This document shows, one piece after another, positions 45,101-53,344 of a stretch of 64,000 nt of DNA; positions within the stretch are counted from its first letter, which is position 1; the number at the start of each line of letters is the position of its first letter. This DNA is from an uncultured Collinsella sp. (GTDB taxonomy: Bacteria; Actinomycetota; Coriobacteriia; Coriobacteriales; Coriobacteriaceae). Below the pieces are notes generated by a model. That model saw only the letters and a list, made by a program, of their open reading frames with translations, had not been told where the DNA came from and did not search any database. The stretch is taken from contig UQLC01000005.1 of NCBI GenBank assembly GCA_900541795.1, positions 1-64,000 of the forward strand. Reading direction: 5' to 3'. A program made the translations under genes and the position numbers.

Positions 45101-45757
45101 CTATTTACCACCTTTCATAGCCGGAATTCGGCCAACAACGGGAATACCCAGGAGCTCTTCTGCCTCTTCGGCACCGCGGATGCGGGTATTGAGCATGTCT
45201 GCCAAAACGACATAGGCAACTGCGATAAAGATACCGGCGAGGAACGCGACGGCAATATACAGCGTGCGCTTGGGGCCGCTGGGGGCTTCGGGGGTCTTAG
45301 CCTCGTCGATAACGTTGATGCTCTGGGCAGCGCCGACGTTCTGAGCGACCGTACTCACCGAGCTGGCAATGGCCTTTGCGACCTCAGCCGTCTCCTTGGC
45401 ATCGGTGCCGGTAACCGAAAGCGTAATGACACGCGTGGTGGTCTCGGAGGAAACAGACACCTTGTAGTCATCCAAATCGGTGAGGCCCAGTTCTTTGGCG
45501 GCGCCGCTCTTAACGCTATCGCTATCCAGCAGCGTGGCGATATCGTTGGAAAGCATCTGGCTCGCCGAGAGATCGTTGTAGCTCATCTGACCGCTATCGT
45601 CGGTCTTGGCGAGAATGTACATGCTCGTCGTCGCGGTATAGGTGTTGTCCATCGCAATGAAGGACACGATGCCCATGGCGATCGCGCAGACCACCGGAAG
45701 GGTGATGACCAGCTTGAGGTGCTTCTTCAGCAGCTGGAACAGTTCGAGAAGGGTCAT
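45101..45757 (-). CDS. CpsC/YveK-type polysaccharide chain-length (Wzz) adaptor
   Basis: The 218-aa membrane protein has two transmembrane helices, LVITLPVVCAIAMGIVSFIAM (~16-36) and TLYIAVAFLAGIFIAVAYVVLAD (~166-188). They flank an extracytoplasmic Wzz domain with the Pro-Gly-rich PEAPSGPKRTLYI motif before the second helix. It activates the BY-kinase encoded next. First gene of the cpsC-cpsD-cpsB operon. The 195-bp gap upstream holds the promoter region and the terminator of the following kinase gene. Confidence 0.9.
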   Translation of the reverse strand: MTLLELFQLLKKHLKLVITLPVVCAIAMGIVSFIAMDNTYTATTSMYILAKTDDSGQMSYNDLSASQMLSNDIATLLDSDSVKSGAAKELGLTDLDDYKVSVSSETTTRVITLSVTGTDAKETAEVAKAIASSVSTVAQNVGAAQSINVIDEAKTPEAPSGPKRTLYIAVAFLAGIFIAVAYVVLADMLNTRIRGAEEAEELLGIPVVGRIPAMKGGK

Positions 45758-45898
45758 GCAGCTTGCCTTTCATTTCCCCAGTTCGGATTGACAAAACTGT
45801 CCGTATGTTATCGCATCTTTTTACCGAGACCAAACTCTATACATAAGAAACAGGCTCTCCTGTAAAAATGTCGGAAGCAATCGTAAAATTGCACAACA

Positions 45899-45927
45899 AC
45901 GCCGCACCCGAAAGTCAAATGCGGCGT
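45899..45927 (-). terminator. Hairpin after the PhoR-like kinase gene
   Basis: Eight-base arms ACGCCGCA (45899-45906) and TGCGGCGT (45920-45927) lie about 25 bp after the kinase stop. The tail on the minus strand is TTGTTG, so this is a weak terminator candidate. Confidence 0.55.
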
Positions 45928-45952
45928 CTACATCAATATCTATGTTGTATCG

Positions 45953-47377
45953 CTATGCGAATGGCTCGTCCTGCTGTATGGGAAACGTCACCGTAATGGT
46001 GGTTCCCACGCCCAACTCGCTCGACAGATCGAGCGTGGCGTGATGATACAGGGCCGCATGCTTGACAATGGCAAGCCCCAGGCCGGTTCCGCCGCGTGCC
46101 TTGGACCTACTCTTGTCCACGCGATAGAACCGCTCAAATACCTTGCCCTGTTCTTCAGGCGCGATACCGATTCCCGTGTCGGCGACAGCGAGGAACGGAT
46201 GGCCTTCGTCGTTGGTGCCGCACTGCAGCGTAACCGTACCGCCGGACCGATTGTAGCGGATGGCGTTGCTTGCCAGATTATAGATGAGCTCGTCGACCAA
46301 GCGCGACACGCCTTCGATGACCACAGGCTTGGTCTCATGACTTATCGTCACATTCGCCTGACGGGCAACCTGTTCAAGACGCTGCTCAACCGCGTAGATC
46401 GCACGCGAGAGCTCAATAGGCTCCGTGGACCCAATGGGCACTGCCTCGCCTTCAGTTGCACGTTCGGCCTCGTCCAAGTTAGACAGCGTAAGGATATCGT
46501 TGACAAGCGCTGCCAAGCGGCCCGCCTCACGATAGATGCGACCGCCAAAGTTGCGCAGGTCGCCCTCGCCCTCGACCATGCCGTTTGCGATGAGCTCGGC
46601 ATAGCCCGAAATCGCCGTAAGCGGCGTCTTGAGCTCATGGGTGATATTCGCCGTGAACTCGCGGCGCATACGGTCGTTGTCCGCCAGCACCGCCATTTGG
46701 CGCTTGAGCTCCTGGCGCTGCGACTCAATACGCTCAAGCATGGGGACCATCTCGGCATAGGCGTGCTCATAGCTACGGCGTGGGTGGTCCAAATCCACCT
46801 CTTGCAAAGGCGCGATGATGGCACGGGACTCGCGGCGCGCCATAAAAAACGAGAGTACCGCACCCGCTGCTGCGATAAGCAGCATCGGCGCCACCATCGA
46901 CAGCAAAATCGCCGCAACGCCAGGCTGGGCCTGCGCCAAGCGGACAACCTGGCCGTTATCAAGGGCGACGGCGCGATACAGCATAATCTCGTCGAGCGTA
47001 GAGCTTGCGCGCTCCGCGGAACCCGAACCACTCTCAAAGGCCTCGATGACCTCGGGGCGATCGCCATGGTTGGGCAGTGTGGAAGGCGACGCCTCGTTGT
47101 CGTAGGCAACCGATCCATCCTTGTTAATCAGCGTGATGCGCAAGTCCTCTCGATCGAGGCTACGCAAGAACGGGATGGGCTCCTGCTGCTCGTCGAGGGC
47201 GGCAGCAATGAGCTCGGTTTCTTGCGCTAGGTTGGCACTCGTGGCATCCGCCAAGGTGTTTTGCACAAAGAACGCACCCAGCACCGTAAACGCCACGATA
47301 ACCGCCATGGCGCAGACAAAGATCGTCACAAAAACGCGGTGCGACAGCGTATGTTTTCCCTGGGGGGCGAAGACCAC
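45953..47377 (-). CDS. Sensor histidine kinase (PhoR/SenX3-like)
   Basis: The 474-aa kinase has two transmembrane helices (~13-38 and ~155-178) enclosing an extracytoplasmic sensor of about 115 residues. The HisKA phosphoacceptor His247 lies in FTANITHELKTPLTAISGYAELI. The HATPase_c domain follows with NAIRYN, DTGIGIAPEEQGKVFERFYRVDKSRS and GGTGLGLAIVKH. It starts 3 bp after the response regulator stop, so they form one operon. Gene order pstB > regulator > kinase points to phosphate sensing (inference). Confidence 0.92.
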   Translation of the reverse strand: MVFAPQGKHTLSHRVFVTIFVCAMAVIVAFTVLGAFFVQNTLADATSANLAQETELIAAALDEQQEPIPFLRSLDREDLRITLINKDGSVAYDNEASPSTLPNHGDRPEVIEAFESGSGSAERASSTLDEIMLYRAVALDNGQVVRLAQAQPGVAAILLSMVAPMLLIAAAGAVLSFFMARRESRAIIAPLQEVDLDHPRRSYEHAYAEMVPMLERIESQRQELKRQMAVLADNDRMRREFTANITHELKTPLTAISGYAELIANGMVEGEGDLRNFGGRIYREAGRLAALVNDILTLSNLDEAERATEGEAVPIGSTEPIELSRAIYAVEQRLEQVARQANVTISHETKPVVIEGVSRLVDELIYNLASNAIRYNRSGGTVTLQCGTNDEGHPFLAVADTGIGIAPEEQGKVFERFYRVDKSRSKARGGTGLGLAIVKHAALYHHATLDLSSELGVGTTITVTFPIQQDEPFA

Positions 47378-47380
47378 GGG

Positions 47381-48109
47381 TTACTCCTCCGATGCGGTGG
47401 CCGCGGTGTCGTCACCTTTGGCACCATCACCGGCAGAAGGCTCGGCCAAGCGGTAGCCCACGCCGCGCACGGTCTCGATGGCGCTGGCATGCTCGCCCAG
47501 TTTTTGGCGAAGCGTCTGCACGTGCACGTCAACGGTGCGCGAACCGCCGTCGAAGTCCCAGCCCCACACGCTCTGCAGCAACGACTCGCGGGTAAAGACC
47601 ACGCCGGGCTTGCGCATGAGGTACTCGAGCAGGTCGAACTCGCGCAGGGTGAGCTTAAGCGACTCGCCGGCAACAGTCACCTCACGATGGCTGGGCGAGA
47701 GCACAATGTCGCCCACGCTGAGCACATCGCTTGCCTGTTTGACCATGCCGCCGCGACGCAGCAGTGCGCGGCAGCGGCTGGCGAGCTCCATGAGCGAAAA
47801 CGGCTTAGTCAGGTAATCGTCGGCACCGCCATCGAGCGCCATCACCTTGTCGAGCTCGGTATCCTTGGCGGTAAGCATCATGATGGGCACCGTCGCCGTC
47901 AGGCGATCGGCACGCAGTCGACGCATAATCGCCAAGCCATCGGTATCGGGCAGCATGATGTCGAGCAGGACGGCATCGGGTGCCCGTCGCGCCACGGCAG
48001 CCTTAAACTCACCGTCGCACGAAAAGCCTTCGGCCTCAATCCCCTGCTTGCGCAGCGCATAGACCGTCAAATCCCTGATGTTGTCATCGTCCTCGACGTA
48101 ATAGATCAT
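47381..48109 (-). CDS. OmpR/PhoB-family response regulator
   Basis: The 242-aa response regulator has a receiver domain with phosphoacceptor Asp50 (VLLDIMLPDTDG) and Lys in YLTKPFS. The C-terminal winged helix ends KLGEHASAIETVRGVGYRLAEP, followed by a short acidic tail. The ATG at 48109 has AAGGGG upstream; the in-frame upstream Met lacks an RBS. It lies 64 bp downstream of pstB and directly before its kinase. Most likely a PhoB/RegX3-type phosphate regulator. Confidence 0.92.
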   Translation of the reverse strand: MIYYVEDDDNIRDLTVYALRKQGIEAEGFSCDGEFKAAVARRAPDAVLLDIMLPDTDGLAIMRRLRADRLTATVPIMMLTAKDTELDKVMALDGGADDYLTKPFSLMELASRCRALLRRGGMVKQASDVLSVGDIVLSPSHREVTVAGESLKLTLREFDLLEYLMRKPGVVFTRESLLQSVWGWDFDGGSRTVDVHVQTLRQKLGEHASAIETVRGVGYRLAEPSAGDGAKGDDTAATASEE

Positions 48110-48173
48110 GTTGAACCCCTTTGCGGCCGGCATGACCGCATCTTAACCCTAAAGGTACCTTTACTAGATGGTA

Positions 48174-49049
48174 TCAGCCAAAACGCCCCGTCAAATAATC
48201 CGCCGTGCGCGGATCGGTCGGATTCTTGAAGAGTTGCGCGGTGGGCGCGTGCTCCACCAGCTCACCCAGCAAAAAGAATGCGACCGAATCGGAGATACGC
48301 GCCGCCTGCTGCATATTGTGCGTAACGACCACGAGCGTGCAGGTCTCTTTGAGCTCGCAGGCCAGCTGCTCCACCACCAGCGTCGACACAGGGTCGAGTG
48401 CCGAGGTCGGCTCGTCCATCAGCAGAATGTCGGGCTGCACGGCAAGTGCGCGGGCGATGCACAGACGCTGCTGCTGGCCGCCCGAAAGACCCAGACCCGA
48501 CTCTTTGAGCTTGTCCTTGGCCTCGTCCCACAGGGCGGCGCGTCGCAGGGAGTCTTCGACCAGCTCGTCGAGCACGACGCGATCGCGCACACCCATACCG
48601 CGCGGCCCATAGGCGACGTTGTCGTAGATGCTCATGGGAAACGGGTTGGGGCGCTGGAACACCATGCCCACGCGCTGGCGAAGGCGGCAGATGTCGTAGT
48701 CGCCCAGGATATCTTGACCATCGAGCGCAATCTTGCCCTCGATTCGGCAGTCCTTGATGCCGTCGTTCATGCGGTTAAAGCAGCGCAGCAACGTGGACTT
48801 TCCGCAGCCCGAAGGCCCGATGAACGAGGTGATCTGCTTGTCGCGGATCTTGATATTCACGTCCTTGAGCGCATGATGGTCGCCATAGAACAGGTCGAGG
48901 CCCTCGACGTCGACGCGCGTCGGCGAGGCGGCAAGATCCTCTGCCGTGGGGCGAGTCGCATCCCCAACCTCGCGCTCATGCGCGGCCTCGGCCTGCGCTT
49001 CCATGAGTTCTTCAAGCTCCGTGGGCTCCACAGCCGCAGCAGCCGTCAT
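48174..49049 (-). CDS. pstB: Phosphate ABC transporter ATP-binding protein PstB
   Basis: The 291-aa ATPase matches PstB: Walker A GPSGCGKST, Q-loop VGMVFQRPNPFPMSIYDNVAYG, signature LSGGQQQRLCIARAL and Walker B ILLMDEPTSALDP. Usual PstB has about 250 aa. Here a 40-residue acidic, Ala/Glu-rich leader precedes the ABC domain. The start at 49049 is set by GGAGG 8 nt upstream. pstS, pstC, pstA and phoU are not in the window; the gene upstream is an unrelated kinase on the same strand. An isolated pstB with a two-component pair is unusual. Confidence 0.93.
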   Translation of the reverse strand: MTAAAAVEPTELEELMEAQAEAAHEREVGDATRPTAEDLAASPTRVDVEGLDLFYGDHHALKDVNIKIRDKQITSFIGPSGCGKSTLLRCFNRMNDGIKDCRIEGKIALDGQDILGDYDICRLRQRVGMVFQRPNPFPMSIYDNVAYGPRGMGVRDRVVLDELVEDSLRRAALWDEAKDKLKESGLGLSGGQQQRLCIARALAVQPDILLMDEPTSALDPVSTLVVEQLACELKETCTLVVVTHNMQQAARISDSVAFFLLGELVEHAPTAQLFKNPTDPRTADYLTGRFG

Positions 49050-49063
49050 ACCGCACACCTCCA

Positions 49064-49091
49064 TATCGATATCAATTCAGCAGTATCGATA
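49064..49091. promoter_or_regulatory. Two TATCGATA palindromes upstream of pstB
   Basis: TATCGATA occurs at 49064-49071 and 49084-49091, exactly 20 bp apart (two helical turns), just upstream of the pstB RBS. Same-face spacing suits a dimeric regulator. It does not resemble the E. coli Pho box. Confidence 0.4.
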
Positions 49092-49152
49092 GTAGGAATC
49101 GCGGCTCATACGCACGTGAGCACATTGTCAAGTGTTTGTAAGGGCACGCTAG

Positions 49153-50391
49153 CTATGCGGCGGGCAGCTCGATGGTGAATATCGTGTGTTCGGGCGTCGA
49201 TTCACATGCAACGGTACCGCCGTGTGCCGCGATGATCTCCTTGGCAATAGCAAGGCCCAAACCGGCACCACCGCGATTGGTCGCACGCGCCGCATCCAGG
49301 CGATAGAACTTCTCAAAGATCACCTTGAGCTTAGCCGCAGGGATAGGATCGCCCTGATTGATAAAGCGCACGCGCACGCCGCCATCGTCTTGGCGCCTGG
49401 CCTCAATCGTGATAGTCGAGCCCTCATAGCTATAGGCGACGGCGTTTTTCATGATGTTGTTAAACACGCGGGCCATCTTATCGCCATCCACGAGCACCGT
49501 CAGGTCCTCGCGAATATCAACCTGGGCTTCCTTATGTTGCTCGTTGAGGATGGGATAGAACTCGTCAGCCACCTGAGCCAGCAGCAACCCCAGATCAACA
49601 TAGCCGCGCGTGAGCACGATATCGTGGAAGTCAAAGCGCGTGATATCGAAGAACTCTTCGATGAGCGCATCGAGCCGGTGCGCCTTGTCGAGCGCCACGC
49701 CCGTAAAGTGTGCACGTTGCTCAACCGGCAGCTCAGGAGCCTCTTGCAGCAGCGAAAGATAGCCCACCACACTGGCAAGCGGGGTGCGTAGGTCATGTGC
49801 CAAGTACGTGACCAGATCGTCCTTGCGATGAGACTCGTCACGCAAGGCCTGTTGCACCTTGCGCTCGCGATCACGCACACGGTTGAGTGCGCCCTCGACC
49901 TCCAGGAAGTCACCGTCGATGTTGTCCCAGGTGTCGGGGTGATCGATCAGGCGATCTTGAATACGAGCGGCCAGCACACAATCGGCATGCTGCTCGCCCT
50001 GCTCGTAGCCCTGGTAGTACAGGGCGCGGCCACACAAGAACAGCACGCACGCGGCAAGCGCCAGCACAAAGCCAAGCATGTTGAATACAAAGCCGGCATC
50101 GAACAGCACCGGCCCTTCGATGCCGCCGAGTGCCATGGCGCCAATCGCCAACGTCATGGCCCACGCGGCACCGCCAATCACCACGCAGCGGCGTACGATT
50201 TCAAATCGATCGATCAGCAAAAAGCCGACAAGCAGCACCGCCAGGATGCCGACGATGTTGTCAATGCCGATCAGCAGCAGGCTCAGCAAAAAGAGCAGCA
50301 CCGTCGCGAGCGCGCGATTGTCGACAACCGACCTTACATGCTCAAAAAGTCGATCGGGCACCTCAAACGCCTGCCCGTTGCTATTTGTCAT
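49153..50391 (-). CDS. VanS-like sensor histidine kinase
   Basis: The 412-aa kinase has four hydrophobic N-terminal segments (residues ~28-120) without a large extracytoplasmic domain. His199 lies in LVTYLAHDLRTPLASVVGYLSLL, and the HATPase domain has FNNIMKNAVAYSYEGS, VRFINQGDPIPAAKLKVIFEKFYRLD and GGAGLGLAIAKEI. The HDLRTPL form and the wording around it resemble VanS of vancomycin-type regulators. ATG 50391 with AGGA upstream. It follows its response regulator by 26 bp. Confidence 0.9.
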   Translation of the reverse strand: MTNSNGQAFEVPDRLFEHVRSVVDNRALATVLLFLLSLLLIGIDNIVGILAVLLVGFLLIDRFEIVRRCVVIGGAAWAMTLAIGAMALGGIEGPVLFDAGFVFNMLGFVLALAACVLFLCGRALYYQGYEQGEQHADCVLAARIQDRLIDHPDTWDNIDGDFLEVEGALNRVRDRERKVQQALRDESHRKDDLVTYLAHDLRTPLASVVGYLSLLQEAPELPVEQRAHFTGVALDKAHRLDALIEEFFDITRFDFHDIVLTRGYVDLGLLLAQVADEFYPILNEQHKEAQVDIREDLTVLVDGDKMARVFNNIMKNAVAYSYEGSTITIEARRQDDGGVRVRFINQGDPIPAAKLKVIFEKFYRLDAARATNRGGAGLGLAIAKEIIAAHGGTVACESTPEHTIFTIELPAA

Positions 50392-50417
50392 ATCCGTTTT
50401 CCTCACAAACAAAGGCT

Positions 50418-51113
50418 TTATTCGATGATGTAGCCGACGCCCCAGACGTTCTTGATAAAGCGCGGCTTTTGAGCATCGTCGCCGATCTTTTCGCGCAGAT
50501 GGCGAATGTGCACCATCACCGTGTTGTTGGAGCCGGGCATAAAGTCCTCATTCCACACCGCCCGGAACAGGTCCTCGACCGCCACCACGCTGCCACGATG
50601 CTCAGCCAAATACAGCAAGATGGAATACTCAATAGGCGTGAGGCGTACCGGCGCGCCGTCTACCGCCACGACGCGGGCGTCACGGTTGATCTCGAGACCG
50701 TCGAGCTGAATGAGCGGGGACTCGATCGCTTGCGCACGGCTGCCGTAGCTGGTGTAACGGCGTAGCTGAGCACGCACACGCGCGATCAGCTCCAGTGGGC
50801 GAAACGGTTTGACGACGTAATCGTCCGCGCCGAGCGAAAGTCCCTCGATCTTGTCTTGCTGGGCATCGCGCGCCGTCAGCATAATCACGGGATAGGTATG
50901 GCTGGCGCGAATCGTGCGCAACAGCTCAAAGCCATCGATATCGGGCAGCATGACATCTAACAGCGCCAGATCGAACTCTTGCTCCAAGATCGCCTTGGCC
51001 GCATCGGCTCCGCTATAGGCAATCTGAACATCAAAGCCCTCTTTTGTAAGGTAGATGCCAACCAGGTCGGCGATGGCCTTCTCATCGTCGACCACCAAAA
51101 TGCGCTCGTTCAT
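50418..51113 (-). CDS. VanR-like response regulator
   Basis: The 231-aa OmpR-family regulator has receiver Asp53 in LALLDVMLPDIDGFELL and VVKPFRPLELIARVRAQLRRY, followed by a winged helix with NTVMVHIRHLREKIGDD and FIKNVWGVGYIIE. Sequence style and linker match VanR-type regulators. It starts divergently from dacA, 197 bp away. Control of the D,D-carboxypeptidase gene and cell-wall stress is likely. There are no vanHAX ligase genes here, so glycopeptide resistance is not implied. Confidence 0.9.
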   Translation of the reverse strand: MNERILVVDDEKAIADLVGIYLTKEGFDVQIAYSGADAAKAILEQEFDLALLDVMLPDIDGFELLRTIRASHTYPVIMLTARDAQQDKIEGLSLGADDYVVKPFRPLELIARVRAQLRRYTSYGSRAQAIESPLIQLDGLEINRDARVVAVDGAPVRLTPIEYSILLYLAEHRGSVVAVEDLFRAVWNEDFMPGSNNTVMVHIRHLREKIGDDAQKPRFIKNVWGVGYIIE

Positions 51114-51310
51114 GCGTGCTCCTCTCGCGCTCCATTATGCCCGAGGGGACGCTCGGCACACACAACAAGCGCTGGCGATTAAGTCGACCTTAAGCACCCT
51201 TGTGCCCGTTCGGGTGCGGATGTGGGCCACGCACGCACGCGATGATCGCCGACGCCGGCAAATGATATACTCTAGTTCCAGAAGAGACCATCCCGTCGAA
51301 AGCGAAATCC

Positions 51311-52651
51311 GTGAAGTCCCTCACCCCTTTTGCAAAGCGCTCAGCCCAGCTTGCCGCCGGCTTTGTCTGCGCTATCGCCCTTGCCGCTGGCGTGCCCACC
51401 GTCGCCGGCACCCAAGTGCTCACGACCGACAATGTTTGCGGCAAAACCGCCGATGTGCGCGGTATCACGGCCGAAAACCTGCCCGATATCGATGCGACCA
51501 ATGCCCTCGTCATGGGCAAAGACGGCACCGTCTACTATGCCCGCGACGCCGATGAGCAGGTCAAGATTGCCTCGATCACCAAGGTCATGACCGCAATCCT
51601 AACCGTCGAGAATTGCAAGATGGACGAGAAGGTCACGGTAAGCAACACCGCGGCCACCGTGGGTAATTCGACCGCCGGCTTGCTCGAAGGCGACGAGCTT
51701 ACCGTAGAGCAGGCACTGCGCGGCCTGATGATTCCCTCTGGCAACGACGCCGCCATCGTGCTCGCCGAATATGTGGGCAAGAAGATCGACCCTAAGACCA
51801 AAGACGCCGAGGCCACATTTGTGAAGGCCATGAACGAGCGCGCTAAGAAGCTCGGCTGCACCGGTACGCTTTTTGAAAACCCGCATGGTCTGGACTTTGA
51901 TGAGTGGGCTGGCGATATGCACTCAACCGCACACGACGTAGCGCTGATGATGCAGGAGGCTATGAAAAACGACACGATCCGTGAGGTCGTAGCGAGCGAG
52001 GATTCCTGGATCGAGGTCACGGGCGCCGACGGCACCGACCATTCGCATTCCATGGACACGCATAACTATTTGCTGGGCCAAGATGGCAACATCGGTGGCA
52101 AGACCGGCACCACCGACGATGCAGGCTATTGCTTTACGGGTGCCTACAACCGCGATGGCGACGAGATCTACACCGTCGTTTTGAACTCCACCACCACCGA
52201 CCAGCGCTTTACCGATACCGCAACCCTTGCCAATTGGTACTACGGTCACAAGGTGACGGTCGCAATCGCCAACACGCAGGAAAAGACCGCCAACGGCAAC
52301 CCGCTCATGGCACGCATTAGCCAGACAGATTGGACGGACAAGACGATCGACGCCACGCTCGCCGACCCCACGGCGCAAGCGACCGTGTTTTCCCTTGCCG
52401 GCGAGGTGACCGAAAAGGTTAGCTACGACGATCTTTCGGGCACGGTGCATGTGGGCGACAAGGTGGGCAGCGTTACGCTCAAGCAGGACGGCACCAAGGT
52501 CGCCGTCATGGACCTGGTTGCCGACGAGGAAGGCACAGGGCCGAATCCCATTGAATGGCTCCTTGTGAAGCTCGACCGCCTGGGCCGCCGCATCGACAAC
52601 CGGCCACTTGCGGCAGAGAGCGAGACCGTCGCCAAGGCTCCTGAGATGTAG
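51311..52651 (+). CDS. dacA: D-alanyl-D-alanine carboxypeptidase (S11, PBP5-type)
   Basis: The 446-aa exported serine peptidase trims the terminal D-Ala of peptidoglycan pentapeptides. A signal peptide spans about residues 1-33 (hydrophobic AAGFVCAIALAAGVP). The active-site triad is complete: S88-I-T-K91, S143-G-N and K264-T-G. A C-terminal beta domain follows (to about 410), but there is no clear membrane anchor helix at the end. GTG start 51311 with GAAAG upstream. A plus-strand terminator (52681-52708) follows. The divergent VanRS-like pair suggests envelope-stress control. Confidence 0.93.
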   Translation: MKSLTPFAKRSAQLAAGFVCAIALAAGVPTVAGTQVLTTDNVCGKTADVRGITAENLPDIDATNALVMGKDGTVYYARDADEQVKIASITKVMTAILTVENCKMDEKVTVSNTAATVGNSTAGLLEGDELTVEQALRGLMIPSGNDAAIVLAEYVGKKIDPKTKDAEATFVKAMNERAKKLGCTGTLFENPHGLDFDEWAGDMHSTAHDVALMMQEAMKNDTIREVVASEDSWIEVTGADGTDHSHSMDTHNYLLGQDGNIGGKTGTTDDAGYCFTGAYNRDGDEIYTVVLNSTTTDQRFTDTATLANWYYGHKVTVAIANTQEKTANGNPLMARISQTDWTDKTIDATLADPTAQATVFSLAGEVTEKVSYDDLSGTVHVGDKVGSVTLKQDGTKVAVMDLVADEEGTGPNPIEWLLVKLDRLGRRIDNRPLAAESETVAKAPEM

Positions 52652-52680
52652 AGCGCAAGAATAATCAGCCCACTGAAAGG

Positions 52681-52708
52681 AGGCGTCCGAAAGGATGCCT
52701 CTTTTTTT
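52681..52708 (+). terminator. dacA terminator
   Basis: Stem AGGCGTCC / GGATGCCT (8 bp, one wobble, GAAA loop) followed by CTTTTTTT on the plus strand, 30 bp after the dacA stop. Confidence 0.92.
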
Positions 52709-52710
52709 GA

Positions 52711-52933
52711 GGGTTCGAATCCCCAGCTAACATTCTTCTAATTAAAAAAGGGCCCCAAATGGGACCCTTCTTCAAACTCGTACTGGCGGAGAGCTGGGGA
52801 TGTCCGGGCATGCTACGCATGCCCTCCGGCTTCAAAGCCTGGCGGCTTTTCGCCCACGGGCTACAAACGCTTTCGCGTTTGCTTAACGCCCGTGCCCTCT
52901 CGGGTTCGAATCCCCAGCCTCCTTTCTCCGCAC
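52711..52933. mobile_element. tRNA-chimera element A (behind tRNA-Ser)
   Basis: The 57 bp at 52744-52800 (terminator plus tRNA-Ser 3' end) repeat those at 52934-52990 with 2 mismatches, offset 190 bp. In the duplicate the tRNA sequence stops at the T-loop and switches to hairpins: GCATG CTAC.. CATGC, a CCGGC..CTGG stem, and AAACGC TTT GCGTTT within CACGGGC / GCCCGTG. An inverted T-arm GGGTTCGAATCCCCAGC follows at 52902. A further copy of this T-arm at 52711 suggests an older, partly lost unit. Same architecture at 57154 and 62148. No protein is encoded. Confidence 0.75.
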
Positions 52934-52960
52934 AAAAAAGGGCCCCAAATGGAACCCTTC
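52934..52960 (-). terminator. tRNA-Ser terminator
   Basis: Stem AAGGGTTCC / GGGGCCCTT (9 bp with two G-U pairs on the minus strand) followed by TTTTTTG, 13 bp after the CCA end. A near-identical copy lies at 52744-52770. Confidence 0.85.
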
Positions 52961-52973
52961 TTCAAATTCGTAC

Positions 52974-53064
52974 TGGCGGAGAGCTGGGGATTCGAACCCC
53001 AGATGCCCTTTTGGGGCATACTCGCTTAGCAGGCGAGCACCTTCGGCCTCTCGGTCAGCTCTCC
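52974..53064 (-). tRNA. tRNA-Ser (anticodon GCU)
   Basis: The 91-nt minus-strand gene has acceptor stem GGAGAGC / GCTCTCC, discriminator G and an encoded CCA. The anticodon loop CTGCTAA is flanked by CTCGC / GCGAG, which gives anticodon GCU for AGC/AGU codons. The long variable arm (TGCCCC..GGGGCA type) is the class II feature of serine tRNAs. The T-arm is CTGGGGTTCGAATCCCCAG. Downstream lies the chimera element A. Confidence 0.95.
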
Positions 53065-53157
53065 GTAACAGCCGTTCTATAGTAACCAAACAGCCAAGGA
53101 TGGGCAAGGGGGAATTTTGGAGCGATTCCGATTTGCCAGTAGACGTCTCAGTCAATC

Positions 53158-53296
53158 ATCTCAATCTGTAACAGTTACAGGCCGAATCTTCGTCCAGATG
53201 TTACAGATTTAGACAAACAGTCAGCGCCATCCGCAAATGTCTCAATCTGAAACACCTGCATGCCGTAATCCCCTCTAGATGTTACAGATTGAGACA
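53158..53296. repeat. Two tandem inverted-repeat units, TCTCAATCTGTAACA type
   Basis: Unit 1 has arms 53158-53173 and 53199-53215. Unit 2 has arms 53238-53254 and 53280-53296. All are variants of TGTCTCAATCTGTAACA and its complement TGTTACAGATTGAGACA, with loops of 25 bp and a period of 81 bp. They occupy half of the 280-bp gap between tRNA-Ser and the ATPase gene stop. The rest of the gap shows nothing clear. Confidence 0.75.
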
Positions 53297-53344
53297 AAGA
53301 TGCGGGGGCAACCACAGCGGCGGCGTCGATGCCTCCAGTCTTTA

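Noticed and set aside
50418..52651. Vancomycin resistance cluster
   Set aside because: Only VanRS-like regulators and a generic S11 carboxypeptidase are present; no VanH, D-Ala-D-Lac/Ser ligase or VanX homologue.
52711..52730. Additional plus-strand tRNA gene
   Set aside because: Only a T-arm sequence is present; no D-arm, anticodon arm or matching 5' acceptor strand precedes it. The same holds for the T-arms near 57316 and 62313.
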